A stretch of DNA of 64,000 nt from Paenibacillus sp. FSL W8-0426 (GCF_037969725.1 NZ_CP150203.1:2124001-2188000), one strand, 5' to 3'; numbered from the stretch's first letter, positions 1-9,498 are shown. The notes: generated from the sequence alone by a model not told the origin. Program-made: numbers and translations.

Positions 1-1492
1 TGCCTGTCGTCGAAAGGTTATAGATATTGACGTCGTTCTGCTGCCCGAGCCGATGTACACGCCCGATTCGCTGCTCGACCCGCATCGGATTCCATGGAAG
101 ATCGAAATTGATCATATGGTGGCAGAACTGCAGGTTGATGCCCTCGCCGCCCGCTTCCGTGGCAATCATGGCTTGCACGCGACCGCGGAAGAGGTCCATC
201 ATCCAATCTTTTTTGCCCCGGTTCATACCGCCGCGGTAGGGAACTGCCGTCAGCCCGTTATTGCGGAAATAGTTCAGCAGGTATTCCTGCGTGGCCCGGT
301 ATTCCGTGAAGATGATCACTTTTTCGTTCATGCCGCGAATGAGTTCCATCGTTTTTTCCGCTTTGGAATTGGCCTTAATGGCTTTGATGTGGGCAACGAG
401 CTCCCAGATCTTGTCCCGCAGCGGAGAATCCAGCGGAAGCTTTTTGGCCAGGTTGACCAGGGTGACAAAGACGGCATCGCGGCTGCTGCATACTTCACGC
501 TGCAGCGTGACCAGTGACAGCATGCTGTTTAAGTTGCCGCCGGCCTCCTGGTATTGATCCTTCACGAAGGCCGTAACCGCATCATAAAGAGCCTGTTCGT
601 CTGGTGACAGCTGCAGGTTCACGTTGGATACATTGCGTTTCGTGAACTGAACGGGGCCTTCACCGCGCCGATTGCGGATCATGACCTTGGACAGCTCGTC
701 CTTGAGCTGCTCCTGATTTTTCGGTATACGTTTGTCGACGACGAAGTTGGCGGCAAAATCGCCTTGCTTGCCGAGCTGCCCGGGCTTCAGCAGGTTGATG
801 AGGTTAAACAACTCGCCCATGTCGTTTTGCACCGGGGTAGCGGTAAGCAGCAGGCAGTACTTTTTTCGCATTTTGAGCATGAATTGATAGTTCGTCGTCT
901 TTTTGTTTTTGAGCTTGTGGGCCTCGTCGACAATGATCATGTCGTAGTCCGTGCCCAGCAAAATATCCTTATGCGGATCGCGTTTGGCCGTATCCATGGA
1001 GGCAACGACGACTTCGGATTGCCAGGAGTAGGCTTTTTTCTGCGCGACTGCGGGAATGCCGAACTTGGAATTCAGCTCTCGCACCCACTGCAGGACAAGG
1101 GATGCGGGCACGAGAATAAGCACTTTGGAGACGAGTCCACGGATCATGTATTCTTTGAGGATCAGCCCGGCCTCGATCGTTTTGCCCAGACCTACCTCGT
1201 CGGCAAGAATGGCCCGGCCTGACATTTCAAAGAGTACCTTGCGGGCAGTATCCAGTTGATGGGGGAGCGGAGTAAGCCCTTGCAGATGTTTCAGGCAATG
1301 GATTTCGTCAAAATTGGGAATGAGATTCGTTTCTTCGGCTTGATTCGCCAGTTGAAAGAGCCGGTAATCGCCCCAGGGACCGCCTTTGTCAAGCCGGGAT
1401 TCGAGCTGGTTCAACCAGGTGCGGTCCAATTCCAGCGGAACGGGCAATTTCGGTGGTGCAGGTTGATTGTTCTGCGGTTGTTTCCGGTTCAT
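1..1492 (-). CDS. SNF2-family DNA helicase/ATPase, 3' end outside window
   Basis: Read by hand on the minus strand: 497 residues are visible from an ATG at 1492, preceded by GGGAGG seven bases upstream, and the frame is open to the left edge. It has a full superfamily 2 motor: Walker A GLGKT at residues 101-105, DEAH at 189-192, motif III LLLTATPVQND, then in the second RecA-like lobe ATEAGGEGINLQ and the arginine-finger motif QRIGRVHRLGQ. These are the SNF2/RapA-type motifs of ATP-driven DNA or nucleoprotein translocases, as in Bacillus YqhH. The N-terminal 70 residues carry no recognised domain. The C-terminus is cut off by the window, so any extra domain is unseen. The gene is divergent from the acyltransferase at 2212. 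The specific cellular role is not known. Confidence 0.93.
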   Translation of the reverse strand, partial: MNRKQPQNNQPAPPKLPVPLELDRTWLNQLESRLDKGGPWGDYRLFQLANQAEETNLIPNFDEIHCLKHLQGLTPLPHQLDTARKVLFEMSGRAILADEVGLGKTIEAGLILKEYMIRGLVSKVLILVPASLVLQWVRELNSKFGIPAVAQKKAYSWQSEVVVASMDTAKRDPHKDILLGTDYDMIIVDEAHKLKNKKTTNYQFMLKMRKKYCLLLTATPVQNDMGELFNLINLLKPGQLGKQGDFAANFVVDKRIPKNQEQLKDELSKVMIRNRRGEGPVQFTKRNVSNVNLQLSPDEQALYDAVTAFVKDQYQEAGGNLNSMLSLVTLQREVCSSRDAVFVTLVNLAKKLPLDSPLRDKIWELVAHIKAIKANSKAEKTMELIRGMNEKVIIFTEYRATQEYLLNYFRNNGLTAVPYRGGMNRGKKDWMMDLFRGRVQAMIATEAGGEGINLQFCHHMINFDLPWNPMRVEQRIGRVHRLGQQNDVNIYNLSTTG

Positions 1493-2211
1493 GTTGCATC
1501 CTCCCTGCCATGGTTCATGACGTAGTATTCGTAGGTTATAGTATGGACGAACGGGAAGCAGTTCATAACCATATGCGTAATGTACGCGTTTGTCCGGGCA
1601 TGAGATTTCATAGAATTGCAGAACTTTCATCAATATGCACCTTCTTGGCGATTCCATACGCTAATGCGTACTCTCTCCCTGGTCCTAGGTATCTGGACGC
1701 AATTCGGGGCAAAACTTTCAATCTGGCAATAATTCGGTTTATAATGGGTAATGGCTGTTAGACATGGTTTGCAGCCTTTTTTTGTCGGACGAAGTCGGGT
1801 TTTCACGACATCTGTGGAAGTGCTTCTGCATTGCGGATGAAAACGCGGCCATGAAATGACAGGTAATATTGTCCAGTACGAGAAAAACATTGTATTAAAC
1901 GGCGGTTTTGCAGTATGATTTTACAGCTAGTTGAATCTGGCAGAAAAGGTTACATCGTTTCATTGATTTGTAATGGTTGCTGTCATTTCTTCCCGGAAGC
2001 ATCGGCGTATAATGCTAAACGGGAAGCGATGCGGATTCAATAAATATAGATGCAACGCGAACAGAATATGGCGCGTCTTTGTTGTGTGGAAATGAAGGAT
2101 GGAAGGTGCAGTACGAATGTTAATGATGTGGATGACAACCAGAAATGCAACAAGCACGGCAACGCTACGGACGCTTTCGGCGTCGGCTCCTGCTGACAAG
2201 GAGGGGCTTGC
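1493..2211. other. 719-bp intergenic region between divergent genes
   Basis: No convincing gene. Reading frames here lack ribosome binding sites and recognisable sequence. Two things stand out. A TATAAT at 1740-1745 is followed within 10 bases by a terminator-like hairpin (1753-1783). A TATAAT at 2006-2011 lies 200 bases before the acyltransferase start but has no good -35 element. An imperfect inverted repeat, GCGTA-atg-TACGC, sits near 1576. Confidence 0.5.
1753..1783 (+). terminator. Terminator-like hairpin in an intergenic region
   Basis: GGCTGT (1753-1758) can pair with GCAGCC (1771-1776), including one G-U pair, and seven T follow. No plus-strand gene precedes it, so it would end a very short transcript or act on read-through. 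Confidence 0.45.
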
Positions 2212-4293
2212 ATGTCACAAGTAATGAATGGCAGACGCCACATGAACGGGCTGGATGGCATGAGGGCCATCGCGGTGATGGCGGTCATCGCCTATCACCT
2301 GAATTTAGGATTTATTCCCGGCGGTTTGCTCGGAGTAGGCATGTTTTTTGTTTTATCGGGCTATCTCATAACGGATATTCTACTGTCTCAATGGAAGGCG
2401 CACGGGCGGATCGCCCTTGGCGACTTCTGGCTGCGCAGGGCAAGGCGGCTGCTCCCGGGCATGCTCACGATGACGGCGGTTGTAATGATCTGGTTGTTGT
2501 TTACTGATCCTTCCCGGCTTGCGGCGCTTCGCGGAGACATCATTTCGGGCATTTTATACATAAGCAATTGGTGGTACATTTTTCATCACGTTTCTTACTT
2601 TGAGAGTTTTGGGCCGCCATCGCCGTTCGGCCACTTCTGGTCACTGGCCGTGGAGGAACAGTTCTATATCGTTTGGCCTCTGATTCTCATTGCGTCGATC
2701 GCATTGTTTAAACGGAAAGGATGGCTGGTCGTATTCATCGTGGTGGTTGCGGAATTGTCCGCCGGCATGATGGCGATCCTGTACGATCCGGATCTCGATC
2801 CAAGCCGCGTCTATTATGGAACGGACACGAGGGCGTTTGCCCTTCTCGCAGGCGCAGCTTTGGCTGTCGTATGGCCGAGCCGCAAACTGTCCGCATCGAT
2901 TGCCGCCAGGGGCAGAATGATGATGGATGCGGTGGGACTGACCGCCTTGGGCGTGCTTGTGGTTATGCTGTTGACCAGCAGCGAGTACGATCCTTCGTTA
3001 TATATGGGCGGCATGGCATTGCAGGCTCTTGCTACCACGGTGCTTGTGGCAGTGCTGGCCCACCCCGCGTCGTTGCTGGCACGCGTCATCGGCGCAAAGC
3101 CGCTGCGCTGGATTGGTGAACGTTCATACGGACTATACCTGTGGCATTATCCGGTCATTGTGCTCACCAGCCCTGCCGTGGACACGGATGGAGCAGACCC
3201 TGTACGCATGCTGCTGCAAGTGCTGGCGACGTTTGTGCTGGCATCGTTATCTTTGAAGTATATCGAAAACCCGATTCGGCATAACGGGTTTCGCCATGCG
3301 TTTTCCGGATGGTGGGGTAAGGGGCGGCAGAATGTTCCGCAGCACCAATTGTGGGGAAAACGTGCTGCTCTTATGATGGGCTTGCTGTTGTTTTGCTTTA
3401 CCATTTCGCAGATGATGGTTACATCGGCCGCCAACGTGGATTCCCATTCGGAATCGGTCTCGGCCACATTCAACGGAGATCGTGAATCGAATGAAGAAGA
3501 AGGGCATACGCTGCTCCCCAACGATGCGGGCTCTACTCCTGCTGAAGAACAGCATGTAACTGCAAGCGAGAAGCCTTCATCCGGTTCAGACCAATCGGCG
3601 AATGGAAGCAACGATCAGGGAGAGCCGCAGTCAAGCAATGATAAGCCGGCCGCTGGAGCGGGTTCCGGCGAAGGAAAACAACCGGTGCAGGAAGATGCGC
3701 CGGTCGTTTCGGGGAATGAACCGAAGGGAAACGTCCCCGACTCCAAAGGCAGCAGAGGGGGGAAAGCGCCGGAAGCTCCGTCCAATGAAGCGGGCAAGGA
3801 AGATGTCGTTCCACTGTCGGCCAAGGACGGAAAAATTGCATATACCGTGATCGGAGATTCGGTTATTCTGGATGCCAAACCTTATCTTGAAAAAGGCATA
3901 GCCGGCGTATACGTGGACGGGCATGTCGGCCGCCAGATGTGGGAGGCTGCCGACGTTCTGACGGAACTGGCACAGAATCGGAAATTGGGCAGCCGGGTCG
4001 TGCTTGAGCTCGGAACGAACGGTTCCTTTAACTCGAAGAGTCTGAATGCCGTACTTGACTCCCTCAAGGATAAAGAGCGGGTATATCTCGTGACGGTAAG
4101 GGTGCCACGTCCTTGGGAGCGTACGGTCAATAAAGCGTTGAACGATGCGGAAAGCAGCTACGACAATGTATCGCTGATCGATTGGTATAGTGCAAGCGAA
4201 GGGCACGACGAATATTTTGAGCACGATGGCGTGCATTTGACGGTGGAAGGGTCGGAAGCTTTTGCCGATCTCGTGAAAAGCAGCATCGAATAA
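2212..4293 (+). CDS. OatA/YrhL-like membrane acyltransferase with SGNH domain
   Basis: 693 residues; ATG 2212 has AAGGAGGGG six bases upstream. The N-terminal 370 residues form an acyltransferase-3 (AT3) multi-span membrane domain with the conserved His29 in an RAIAV...AYH context and the FFVLSGYLI signature. A low-complexity linker rich in S, E, N, G and P follows (about 410-535). An SGNH/GDSL-like extracytoplasmic domain closes the protein: VIGDS near 543, LELGTNGSF, and a DGVHLT Asp/His pair near the C-terminus. This architecture matches OatA and B. subtilis YrhL, which move acetyl groups across the membrane onto peptidoglycan or other envelope polymers. The exact acceptor cannot be read from sequence. 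It stands alone and ends in a strong terminator. Confidence 0.9.
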   Translation: MSQVMNGRRHMNGLDGMRAIAVMAVIAYHLNLGFIPGGLLGVGMFFVLSGYLITDILLSQWKAHGRIALGDFWLRRARRLLPGMLTMTAVVMIWLLFTDPSRLAALRGDIISGILYISNWWYIFHHVSYFESFGPPSPFGHFWSLAVEEQFYIVWPLILIASIALFKRKGWLVVFIVVVAELSAGMMAILYDPDLDPSRVYYGTDTRAFALLAGAALAVVWPSRKLSASIAARGRMMMDAVGLTALGVLVVMLLTSSEYDPSLYMGGMALQALATTVLVAVLAHPASLLARVIGAKPLRWIGERSYGLYLWHYPVIVLTSPAVDTDGADPVRMLLQVLATFVLASLSLKYIENPIRHNGFRHAFSGWWGKGRQNVPQHQLWGKRAALMMGLLLFCFTISQMMVTSAANVDSHSESVSATFNGDRESNEEEGHTLLPNDAGSTPAEEQHVTASEKPSSGSDQSANGSNDQGEPQSSNDKPAAGAGSGEGKQPVQEDAPVVSGNEPKGNVPDSKGSRGGKAPEAPSNEAGKEDVVPLSAKDGKIAYTVIGDSVILDAKPYLEKGIAGVYVDGHVGRQMWEAADVLTELAQNRKLGSRVVLELGTNGSFNSKSLNAVLDSLKDKERVYLVTVRVPRPWERTVNKALNDAESSYDNVSLIDWYSASEGHDEYFEHDGVHLTVEGSEAFADLVKSSIE

Positions 4294-4345
4294 ACCGGAA
4301 TCATATGATCCTAATTTTACGATTCAAAACGAAAGGCGTCTTTGC

Positions 4346-4374
4346 AGGAGCTCTCGAAGGAGGGCTCCTTTTTT
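4346..4374 (+). terminator. Intrinsic terminator after the acyltransferase gene
   Basis: A 10-bp stem with a GAAG tetraloop (arms 4346-4355 and 4360-4369, two G-U pairs allowed) followed by a T run. Confidence 0.9.
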
Positions 4375-4494
4375 GTGAACGAAATTTTTTGGACGCAGGG
4401 CAATGGTCTGTGTTAAGTTAGCTATGTATGCGTTATCTTTGAGTGTTGGGTGAAATCAGAGGCAATATATTTGTATATTTTTCGTTTCATTTTC

Positions 4495-4508
4495 TGAAAA
4501 CGGTTTCT
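4495..4508 (+). promoter_or_regulatory. Candidate cre (CcpA site) before beta-mannosidase
   Basis: TGAAAACGGTTTCT matches the Bacillus consensus TGWAARCGYTWNCW at 13 of 14 positions. It lies 34 bases before the beta-mannosidase start, where bound CcpA would block transcription. Binding is inferred from sequence only. Confidence 0.65.
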
Positions 4509-4541
4509 GCACGACTATGTTTAATGCTGGGAGAGAGGCAC

Positions 4542-7121
4542 ATGATGACGTTGAAGAATTCAGATCTGGATTTGTCGGGAGAATGGAAAATACAGCATTT
4601 CGAGGTGGGCGAAAAACGGGCCATGGAATTGGCGGCGGCCGGATTGGACGACCGTTTTTGGATCGGAGCGGACGTGCCGGGGGATGTGCACACAGCCCTG
4701 ATTCAACGCGGTATTATTGATCCGCCGTATTATGGGCATAACGATGCCAAAAGCCGTTGGATCGAACATAAGGAATGGTGGTACAGAACCAACTTCAACT
4801 GCGTGAAGGAGATGAACGCGGAAGATCGCTTTGAACTGGTTTTCGAGGGGCTTGATACCTTTGCAACGGTATACGTCAACGGGCATGAAATCGGCAAAAC
4901 AGCCAACATGCTGATGTCCCATACGTTCGACGTCACAACGATCATCCGCAATGGATGGAATGCTGTCGCCGTAAAATTCGATCCGCTATCCATCCATCAT
5001 CGGGATAAGGAGCAGTTTGACTGGTCCTCCTATACGAAGGAACGACCCTGGTTACGCAAGGCGGCCATGAACTTCGGATGGGACTGGGGCCCGCGCATGG
5101 TCACTGTGGGGATCTGGGGAAAGGTATGGCTGAAGCGCAGCACCCGTGCCCAGCTAAAGAGCGTGTATGCGCAGACCCGTGCTGCGAGCAAGCAGCAGGC
5201 CCTTGTCGATGTTACGGCAGAAGCCGCCTCCGTTGAGTCTTTTCGCAGCAAGAAACGAAGGGAGCATCCGATCTCCCTTACTTGCGATGTACGACTGTTT
5301 GATGCACAAGGAAACGAAATCGCATCGGCTCACGGCCTAGCCGTGCTGGCAGGACAAGCGAAGGCTACTTTGTCAGTTTCATCACCGCGTTTATGGTGGA
5401 CGCATGATCTTGGCGAGCCGTATTTGCATACGCTTGAAGTCGTTCTTTATGCAGATGGCCGGGAAGTGGATCGGTACAGCGAACCGTATGGCATTCGCAC
5501 GATGGAGCTTGCCCTGCACAATGAGCAAGGAGAATCTTCGTTTGCGTTTGTGCTGAACGGAGTGAAGATATATGCCAAGGGCGCCAACTGGATTCCCGCA
5601 GATCATCTGATCGGTTCGATTCCGGAGCACCGTTATCGCGAATTGGTCGAGCTGAGCGTGGAAGCCCATATGAACATGCTGCGGGTATGGGCGGGCGGAA
5701 TCTACGAGAAAGACGTGTTCTATGACGAATGTGACCGTCAAGGCGTGCTGGTATGGCAGGATTTTGCGTTTGCCAACGCATTGTTCCCGGATTTCAATCA
5801 GGATTTCATGGAGAACGTGCGCAGGGAAGTGGAAAACAATGTAGTGCGTTTGCGCAATCGGGCCTCGCTTGCCCTGTGGTGCGGCAATAACGAAATCGAT
5901 TGGCTGTATGACATGAAATCGGCTAGCGGAGATATAACAAGCCCGTTCTATGGCGAATTGATCTATCACGAGCTGATTCCGGAAGCGTTGGAACGGCTTG
6001 ACCCGTCCAGGCCATATTGGCCATCCTCGCCTTTTGGCGATAGCCACGGAATGGATGCCAACGATCCCGGCGTCGGTGATCGGCACAACTGGCAGGTGTG
6101 GCATGGATCGGTGTATCCGCGAAAACAAGGCGAACCCCCGTTGTTGGACTACAGCGTCGAAGGCGTAACGTTCAAAAACTATAAAAAGGATATGGCGCTG
6201 TTTAGCAGCGAATTCGGCATGCATGCCTCGGCGAACAGGTATACGCTTGAAAAAAACATGCCTCCTGGCCAGTTTTATTGGGGGAGCCCTGAGATGGCTT
6301 ACCGAAATAAAGACACGAACCACCAGAAAGGCATTTTGCTGATGGAAGGCTACACAGGCATTCCGCAAAACATCGATGAATACATGAACTTTTCGATGTT
6401 GACACAGGCCGAAGGCTTGCGTTACGGCATTGAACATTTCCGGCGGATCAAACACCGCAACAGCGGTGCGCTGGTATGGCAGCTGAATGACAGTTGGCCG
6501 GGCACGAGCTGGTCGATGATTGATTATGAGCTGCTGCCTAAGGCTTCTTTTTATTATGGGAAAGTGTTCTTTCACCCTGTTTTATTGTCCTTGGAGCATG
6601 AACCGGGCGAACCGCTTGCCCTCTGGATGGTGAATGATACGCTGGAACCGGTGCGTGGGCAGCTTCAGCTTCGGGTGTATGATTTTGAAGGCGGAAACGT
6701 ATACTCCAGCAGCTATGCCGCTGAGGTGGGCCCGCAATCGGCGGTCTGCGTGGCGAAGTTGAATGAAGCGGAGGCGCTTATGGGCCGGCGTGCCCAAGAC
6801 GTTATTGTCGAACTGAGCGCGGAAGGGTTCGCGGCACCTTCCAATCGATATTTCTTGCGCGATCCGAAGGAGGTGGCATTGCCGGAATCCCGGCTGAGCG
6901 TGCACGTCAACGAAGAGGAGCTATCTGTCACGGTGACGGCGCATCATGCGATTGCCCGTATGGTCAAGCTGGAACTTCCCTTGGGCCGCGTCCGGTTCAG
7001 CGACAATTATTTTGACCTGCTGCCGGGGGAGAGCCGGACTGTGCGCTTGCGCCATCCGGAACGGGGCAGCTTGCCTTTAAGCGAGCTCAAGGTGAGCGCC
7101 ATGAACGGGCGAGAAGGCTAA
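4542..7121 (+). CDS. GH2 beta-mannosidase
   Basis: Intracellular exo-beta-mannosidase of glycoside hydrolase family 2, removing terminal beta-mannose from manno-oligosaccharides or N-glycan cores. Starting at ATG 4542 (GGGAGAGAGG just upstream) it is 859 residues, usual for the family; the frame is open further upstream but without a better ribosome site. It begins with the typical LSGEW strand of the GH2 sugar-binding domain. NFGWDWGP (177-184) is a beta-mannosidase signature, the acid/base is Glu451 in WCGNNE and the nucleophile is Glu557 in SSEFGM. No signal peptide, so the substrate must be imported, yet no transporter adjoins it. A cre-like site just upstream suggests glucose repression. 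Confidence 0.93.
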   Translation: MMTLKNSDLDLSGEWKIQHFEVGEKRAMELAAAGLDDRFWIGADVPGDVHTALIQRGIIDPPYYGHNDAKSRWIEHKEWWYRTNFNCVKEMNAEDRFELVFEGLDTFATVYVNGHEIGKTANMLMSHTFDVTTIIRNGWNAVAVKFDPLSIHHRDKEQFDWSSYTKERPWLRKAAMNFGWDWGPRMVTVGIWGKVWLKRSTRAQLKSVYAQTRAASKQQALVDVTAEAASVESFRSKKRREHPISLTCDVRLFDAQGNEIASAHGLAVLAGQAKATLSVSSPRLWWTHDLGEPYLHTLEVVLYADGREVDRYSEPYGIRTMELALHNEQGESSFAFVLNGVKIYAKGANWIPADHLIGSIPEHRYRELVELSVEAHMNMLRVWAGGIYEKDVFYDECDRQGVLVWQDFAFANALFPDFNQDFMENVRREVENNVVRLRNRASLALWCGNNEIDWLYDMKSASGDITSPFYGELIYHELIPEALERLDPSRPYWPSSPFGDSHGMDANDPGVGDRHNWQVWHGSVYPRKQGEPPLLDYSVEGVTFKNYKKDMALFSSEFGMHASANRYTLEKNMPPGQFYWGSPEMAYRNKDTNHQKGILLMEGYTGIPQNIDEYMNFSMLTQAEGLRYGIEHFRRIKHRNSGALVWQLNDSWPGTSWSMIDYELLPKASFYYGKVFFHPVLLSLEHEPGEPLALWMVNDTLEPVRGQLQLRVYDFEGGNVYSSSYAAEVGPQSAVCVAKLNEAEALMGRRAQDVIVELSAEGFAAPSNRYFLRDPKEVALPESRLSVHVNEEELSVTVTAHHAIARMVKLELPLGRVRFSDNYFDLLPGESRTVRLRHPERGSLPLSELKVSAMNGREG

Positions 7122-7134
7122 TTGCGTTTGCCCC

Positions 7135-7179
7135 AAAAAAACAGCCGGTTGCACTCACAGGCATTCCGGCTGTTTTTTT
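7135..7179. terminator. Bidirectional terminator
   Basis: ACAGCCGG (7141-7148) pairs with CCGGCTGT (7166-7173), flanked by seven A on the left and seven T on the right, so it serves both the beta-mannosidase and the convergent monooxygenase gene. Confidence 0.9.
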
Positions 7180-7214
7180 ATTCTTGTTGATGCAGTCAGG
7201 CATTTTTGCACACA

Positions 7215-8330
7215 CTAAACCATAAAGGAGGCGTAACGCTCCTGGAAGGAATTCTCCATGTCGACCTGTTTGGCCAGCTGTTGTTTCACTTTCTCCCCAC
7301 GAGCGAGCTGCAACTGCTGTAATGGAGCCATATCGATAAAGTGGTCATCAGCCATTCCGATCAGCAATTCAGCTAACACGTCGGCATCCTCGATGGCGGC
7401 GTTCAGGCCAAAAGCACCCGTAGGCGTCATGGTGTGTGCCGCATCGCCGAGCAGCACAATATTGCCATGCGTCCACGACTCGCAGTAACTGCTTTCCACG
7501 GATAATAATACAAAATCGCTCCATGACCGGATATGGGCGGCCACGGAATCCGAAAGGCACGGAAACGCGGCGACCAGTTGCCGGATGAACGGCTCAAAAT
7601 GCTGCTGCCGCAGTTTCGGATAAGAGCCTTGCGGAATATTCCAGCCAATCTGCACGTAACCGCCGAACTGGGAGAAAAGAGCGAGCTGCTCGCCGTCCAT
7701 GCTGGCCAGGCGCACAGCCGGTTCCCATGCCGCCGGAGCGGGGATTCGCGCCCATAACAGATCATACCCGTGCTTGCGGACGTCCGGAACCAAACCCGCA
7801 TGCCTGCGGACGGCCGAATAACGCCCGTCTGCGCCCACGATGACCGAAGCCCGGATGGAGGCGGGCGATCCGTCTTGCCGTACGTGAATCCCGATCACGT
7901 TATCCTGCTCGTCTTTCAGCAGACCGGTCATGATCGTATTGAACAATACATGTTCCCGGTTGCCTGGAAGCCGGCCGGACTCGGCAACGATGACGTCGAG
8001 CAGATGATGCTGAGGCACATGAATGCCTACATGGGACTCGTGTTCACCTGGATAGACGGTGTGCAGGATGCTCCCGTTTTCCCAGTATTCTATTTTTGCG
8101 AGCGGAAGCGTGCCGCTCTGGGCAACGAGAGAATACAGCCCGTATTTGTTCAGGACAGCCTCGCCGTCCTGGTTAAGCACTTCGCCGCGAAATGACTTAT
8201 GCAGGTTCGCCTGCCGTTCGACCAATGCCGTGGATATTCCTTTTCGGTTCAAAAGATGAGAGAGCAGCGTTCCGGCAGGACCGGCTCCCACGATGCACAC
8301 ATCAACGTGTAACGGAGTATTATTGTTCAT
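7215..8330 (-). CDS. FAD-dependent aromatic-hydroxylase-type monooxygenase
   Basis: 371 residues from the ATG at 8330, preceded by AAGGGAA; an upstream in-frame ATG has no ribosome site and would overlap the promoter. The protein belongs to the PHBH/UbiH group of NAD(P)H-dependent flavin monooxygenases: Rossmann FAD motif VGAGPAG near the N-terminus, the middle GADGR motif, and the GDAAHTMTPTGAFGLN motif that contacts the FAD ribityl chain. The substrate is unknown; relatives hydroxylate phenolic compounds, quinones or antibiotics. It is transcribed away from a MarR regulator at 8583, with an inverted repeat over its promoter, suggesting induction by a small aromatic ligand. It ends at a shared terminator. 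Confidence 0.88.
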   Translation of the reverse strand: MNNNTPLHVDVCIVGAGPAGTLLSHLLNRKGISTALVERQANLHKSFRGEVLNQDGEAVLNKYGLYSLVAQSGTLPLAKIEYWENGSILHTVYPGEHESHVGIHVPQHHLLDVIVAESGRLPGNREHVLFNTIMTGLLKDEQDNVIGIHVRQDGSPASIRASVIVGADGRYSAVRRHAGLVPDVRKHGYDLLWARIPAPAAWEPAVRLASMDGEQLALFSQFGGYVQIGWNIPQGSYPKLRQQHFEPFIRQLVAAFPCLSDSVAAHIRSWSDFVLLSVESSYCESWTHGNIVLLGDAAHTMTPTGAFGLNAAIEDADVLAELLIGMADDHFIDMAPLQQLQLARGEKVKQQLAKQVDMENSFQERYASFMV

Positions 8331-8368
8331 GTCTGTAAGTTCCCTTGCATTAAAGTAGCTTGCCATCA

Positions 8369-8396
8369 GTATATACAATTACTTAATGATAACAAA
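8369..8396 (-). promoter_or_regulatory. Probable promoter of the monooxygenase gene
   Basis: On the minus strand TTGTTA (-35; 8391-8396) and TATACT (-10; 8369-8374) are separated by 16 bases. The left arm of the inverted repeat 8380-8417 lies inside the spacer. Confidence 0.6.
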
Positions 8397-8417
8397 TTTA
8401 CAAAAATCATTAAGTAA
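8380..8417. promoter_or_regulatory. Operator-like 12-bp inverted repeat, probably for MarR
   Basis: TTACTTAATGAT (8380-8391) and ATCATTAAGTAA (8406-8417) are perfect reverse complements flanking a 14-base AT-rich spacer. A looser pair of AGTAACT repeats follows. The site covers the monooxygenase promoter and faces the marR gene, the usual place for a MarR operator. Confidence 0.6.
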
Positions 8418-8582
8418 CTAAAAGTAACTTAAACGTATATGTTATTATAAACAAATCTTTTGAACGATTGCAACTGCCATTTCATTTTTTTGGCGAAGCC
8501 GTAAGGGTAAATTGCTCAAACCGTTTTCGTTAAATATGTTACAATAAAAGACAGGTTATGATTTTAGTCGGGAGGAAAAGGT

Positions 8583-9065
8583 ATGCGCCCAGAACCGGAG
8601 CAAAGCTCGCAATTGGCAAATGTGGATCAATTGATTGAAGCTTTTTTCAGATATAAAAACAAAGTGTTGGAGCAAAAACAGAAAACGGACACGAATTGCA
8701 AACTGAACCCAACCAAGAGTCACATTCTTGGCATGATTTTGCGCGAAGGCCGCTGCATGGCTGTCGACGTGGCCAGGCAGCTCAGCCTCTCTTCAGGGGC
8801 AACGACGATTGTGCTGAACCAGTTGGAGAGCGAAGGCATGATTCGGCGCGTACGCAGCGAGGAAGACCGCAGAATCGTCTGGCTTTCCCTTACGGAAGAA
8901 GGAGAACAGCTTGCGCAGGCATTAAATGCAAATCGCGGACGCATGACGTGGGAGCTTTTGCAGGCGCTTACGGAAGAGGAGCAGCAGCAAATGCTGGGTA
9001 TGCTGAAGAAGATTGAACTGAAGCTGTTGGAGAAAATGAAGCAATTGGAGCACGCGAACCGTTGA
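8583..9065 (+). CDS. MarR-family transcriptional regulator
   Basis: 160 residues, ATG 8583 with GGGAGG eight bases upstream. It has a MarR winged-helix domain: helices with LNPTKSHILGMI, the recognition segment LSLSSGATTIVLNQLESEG, and the wing R-x-x-x-EEDRRIVWLSLTEEG. MarR proteins bind palindromic operators as dimers and are usually released by aromatic ligands. The divergent monooxygenase gene and the inverted repeat between them make that gene the likely target. The final 40 residues form the dimerisation helices. Confidence 0.9.
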   Translation: MRPEPEQSSQLANVDQLIEAFFRYKNKVLEQKQKTDTNCKLNPTKSHILGMILREGRCMAVDVARQLSLSSGATTIVLNQLESEGMIRRVRSEEDRRIVWLSLTEEGEQLAQALNANRGRMTWELLQALTEEEQQQMLGMLKKIELKLLEKMKQLEHANR

Positions 9066-9082
9066 ACGGGCATGTGCAGAAA

Positions 9083-9143
9083 GACGTCAGTATTCAGGGA
9101 TGCCCCGTGCAACGGGGGCCATCCCGAAAACTGGCGTTTTTTT
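9083..9143 (+). terminator. Intrinsic terminator after marR
   Basis: Nested stem: GGGATG with a run of C on the left pairs with a run of G and CATCCC on the right, extended below by AGTATTC/GAAAACT, then seven T. Confidence 0.8.
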
Positions 9144-9198
9144 CTTGTTCCCGCACAAGAAGCAGGGGCCGGGTGGAATGGATGAGCGACCGACAGCA

Positions 9199-9498
9199 TT
9201 AAAGACGGAAACGTTCAATGTGCTCGGTTAACCCCTCTTCGAGCAGGATTTCCTTTTGCCGCCTGCCGAGCAGGTCAAAGTGTGGGTAGGGCTGTCGCCG
9301 GTGGATGTACTGCGGGTCCAATCCGTGATCCCTGCACCACTTCTCCAACCGATCCAGGTCGGCGCATCCCACCTTGGTCACAGTTGTGACGCCGGGGAAA
9401 CGGGAATCGATCCAATAATGAGTCAGATAAGCCAGCTCGCCTTGAGCGACGCGTTTTTTCCATTCGGCCAGTTCCTGCCGTTTGATTCCGAAGGCCAT
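9199..9498 (-). CDS. yneQ: YneQ-like small conserved protein
   Basis: 99 residues from ATG 9498 with AAAGGAT upstream. The sequence matches what I recall of Bacillus YneQ: the start MAFGIKR, a central LTHYWIDSRFPGVTTVTKVG segment and a YPHFDLLG motif. The function is unknown. It is soluble, basic at the N-terminus, has no signal peptide and holds two Cys. It lies alone between convergent marR and the divergent antiporter gene. Confidence 0.75.
   Translation of the reverse strand: MAFGIKRQELAEWKKRVAQGELAYLTHYWIDSRFPGVTTVTKVGCADLDRLEKWCRDHGLDPQYIHRRQPYPHFDLLGRRQKEILLEEGLTEHIERFRL

Noticed and set aside
2212..4293. Exopolysaccharide biosynthesis locus around the acyltransferase
   Set aside because: No glycosyltransferase, flippase or polymerase gene lies on either side; the gene stands alone with its own terminator.
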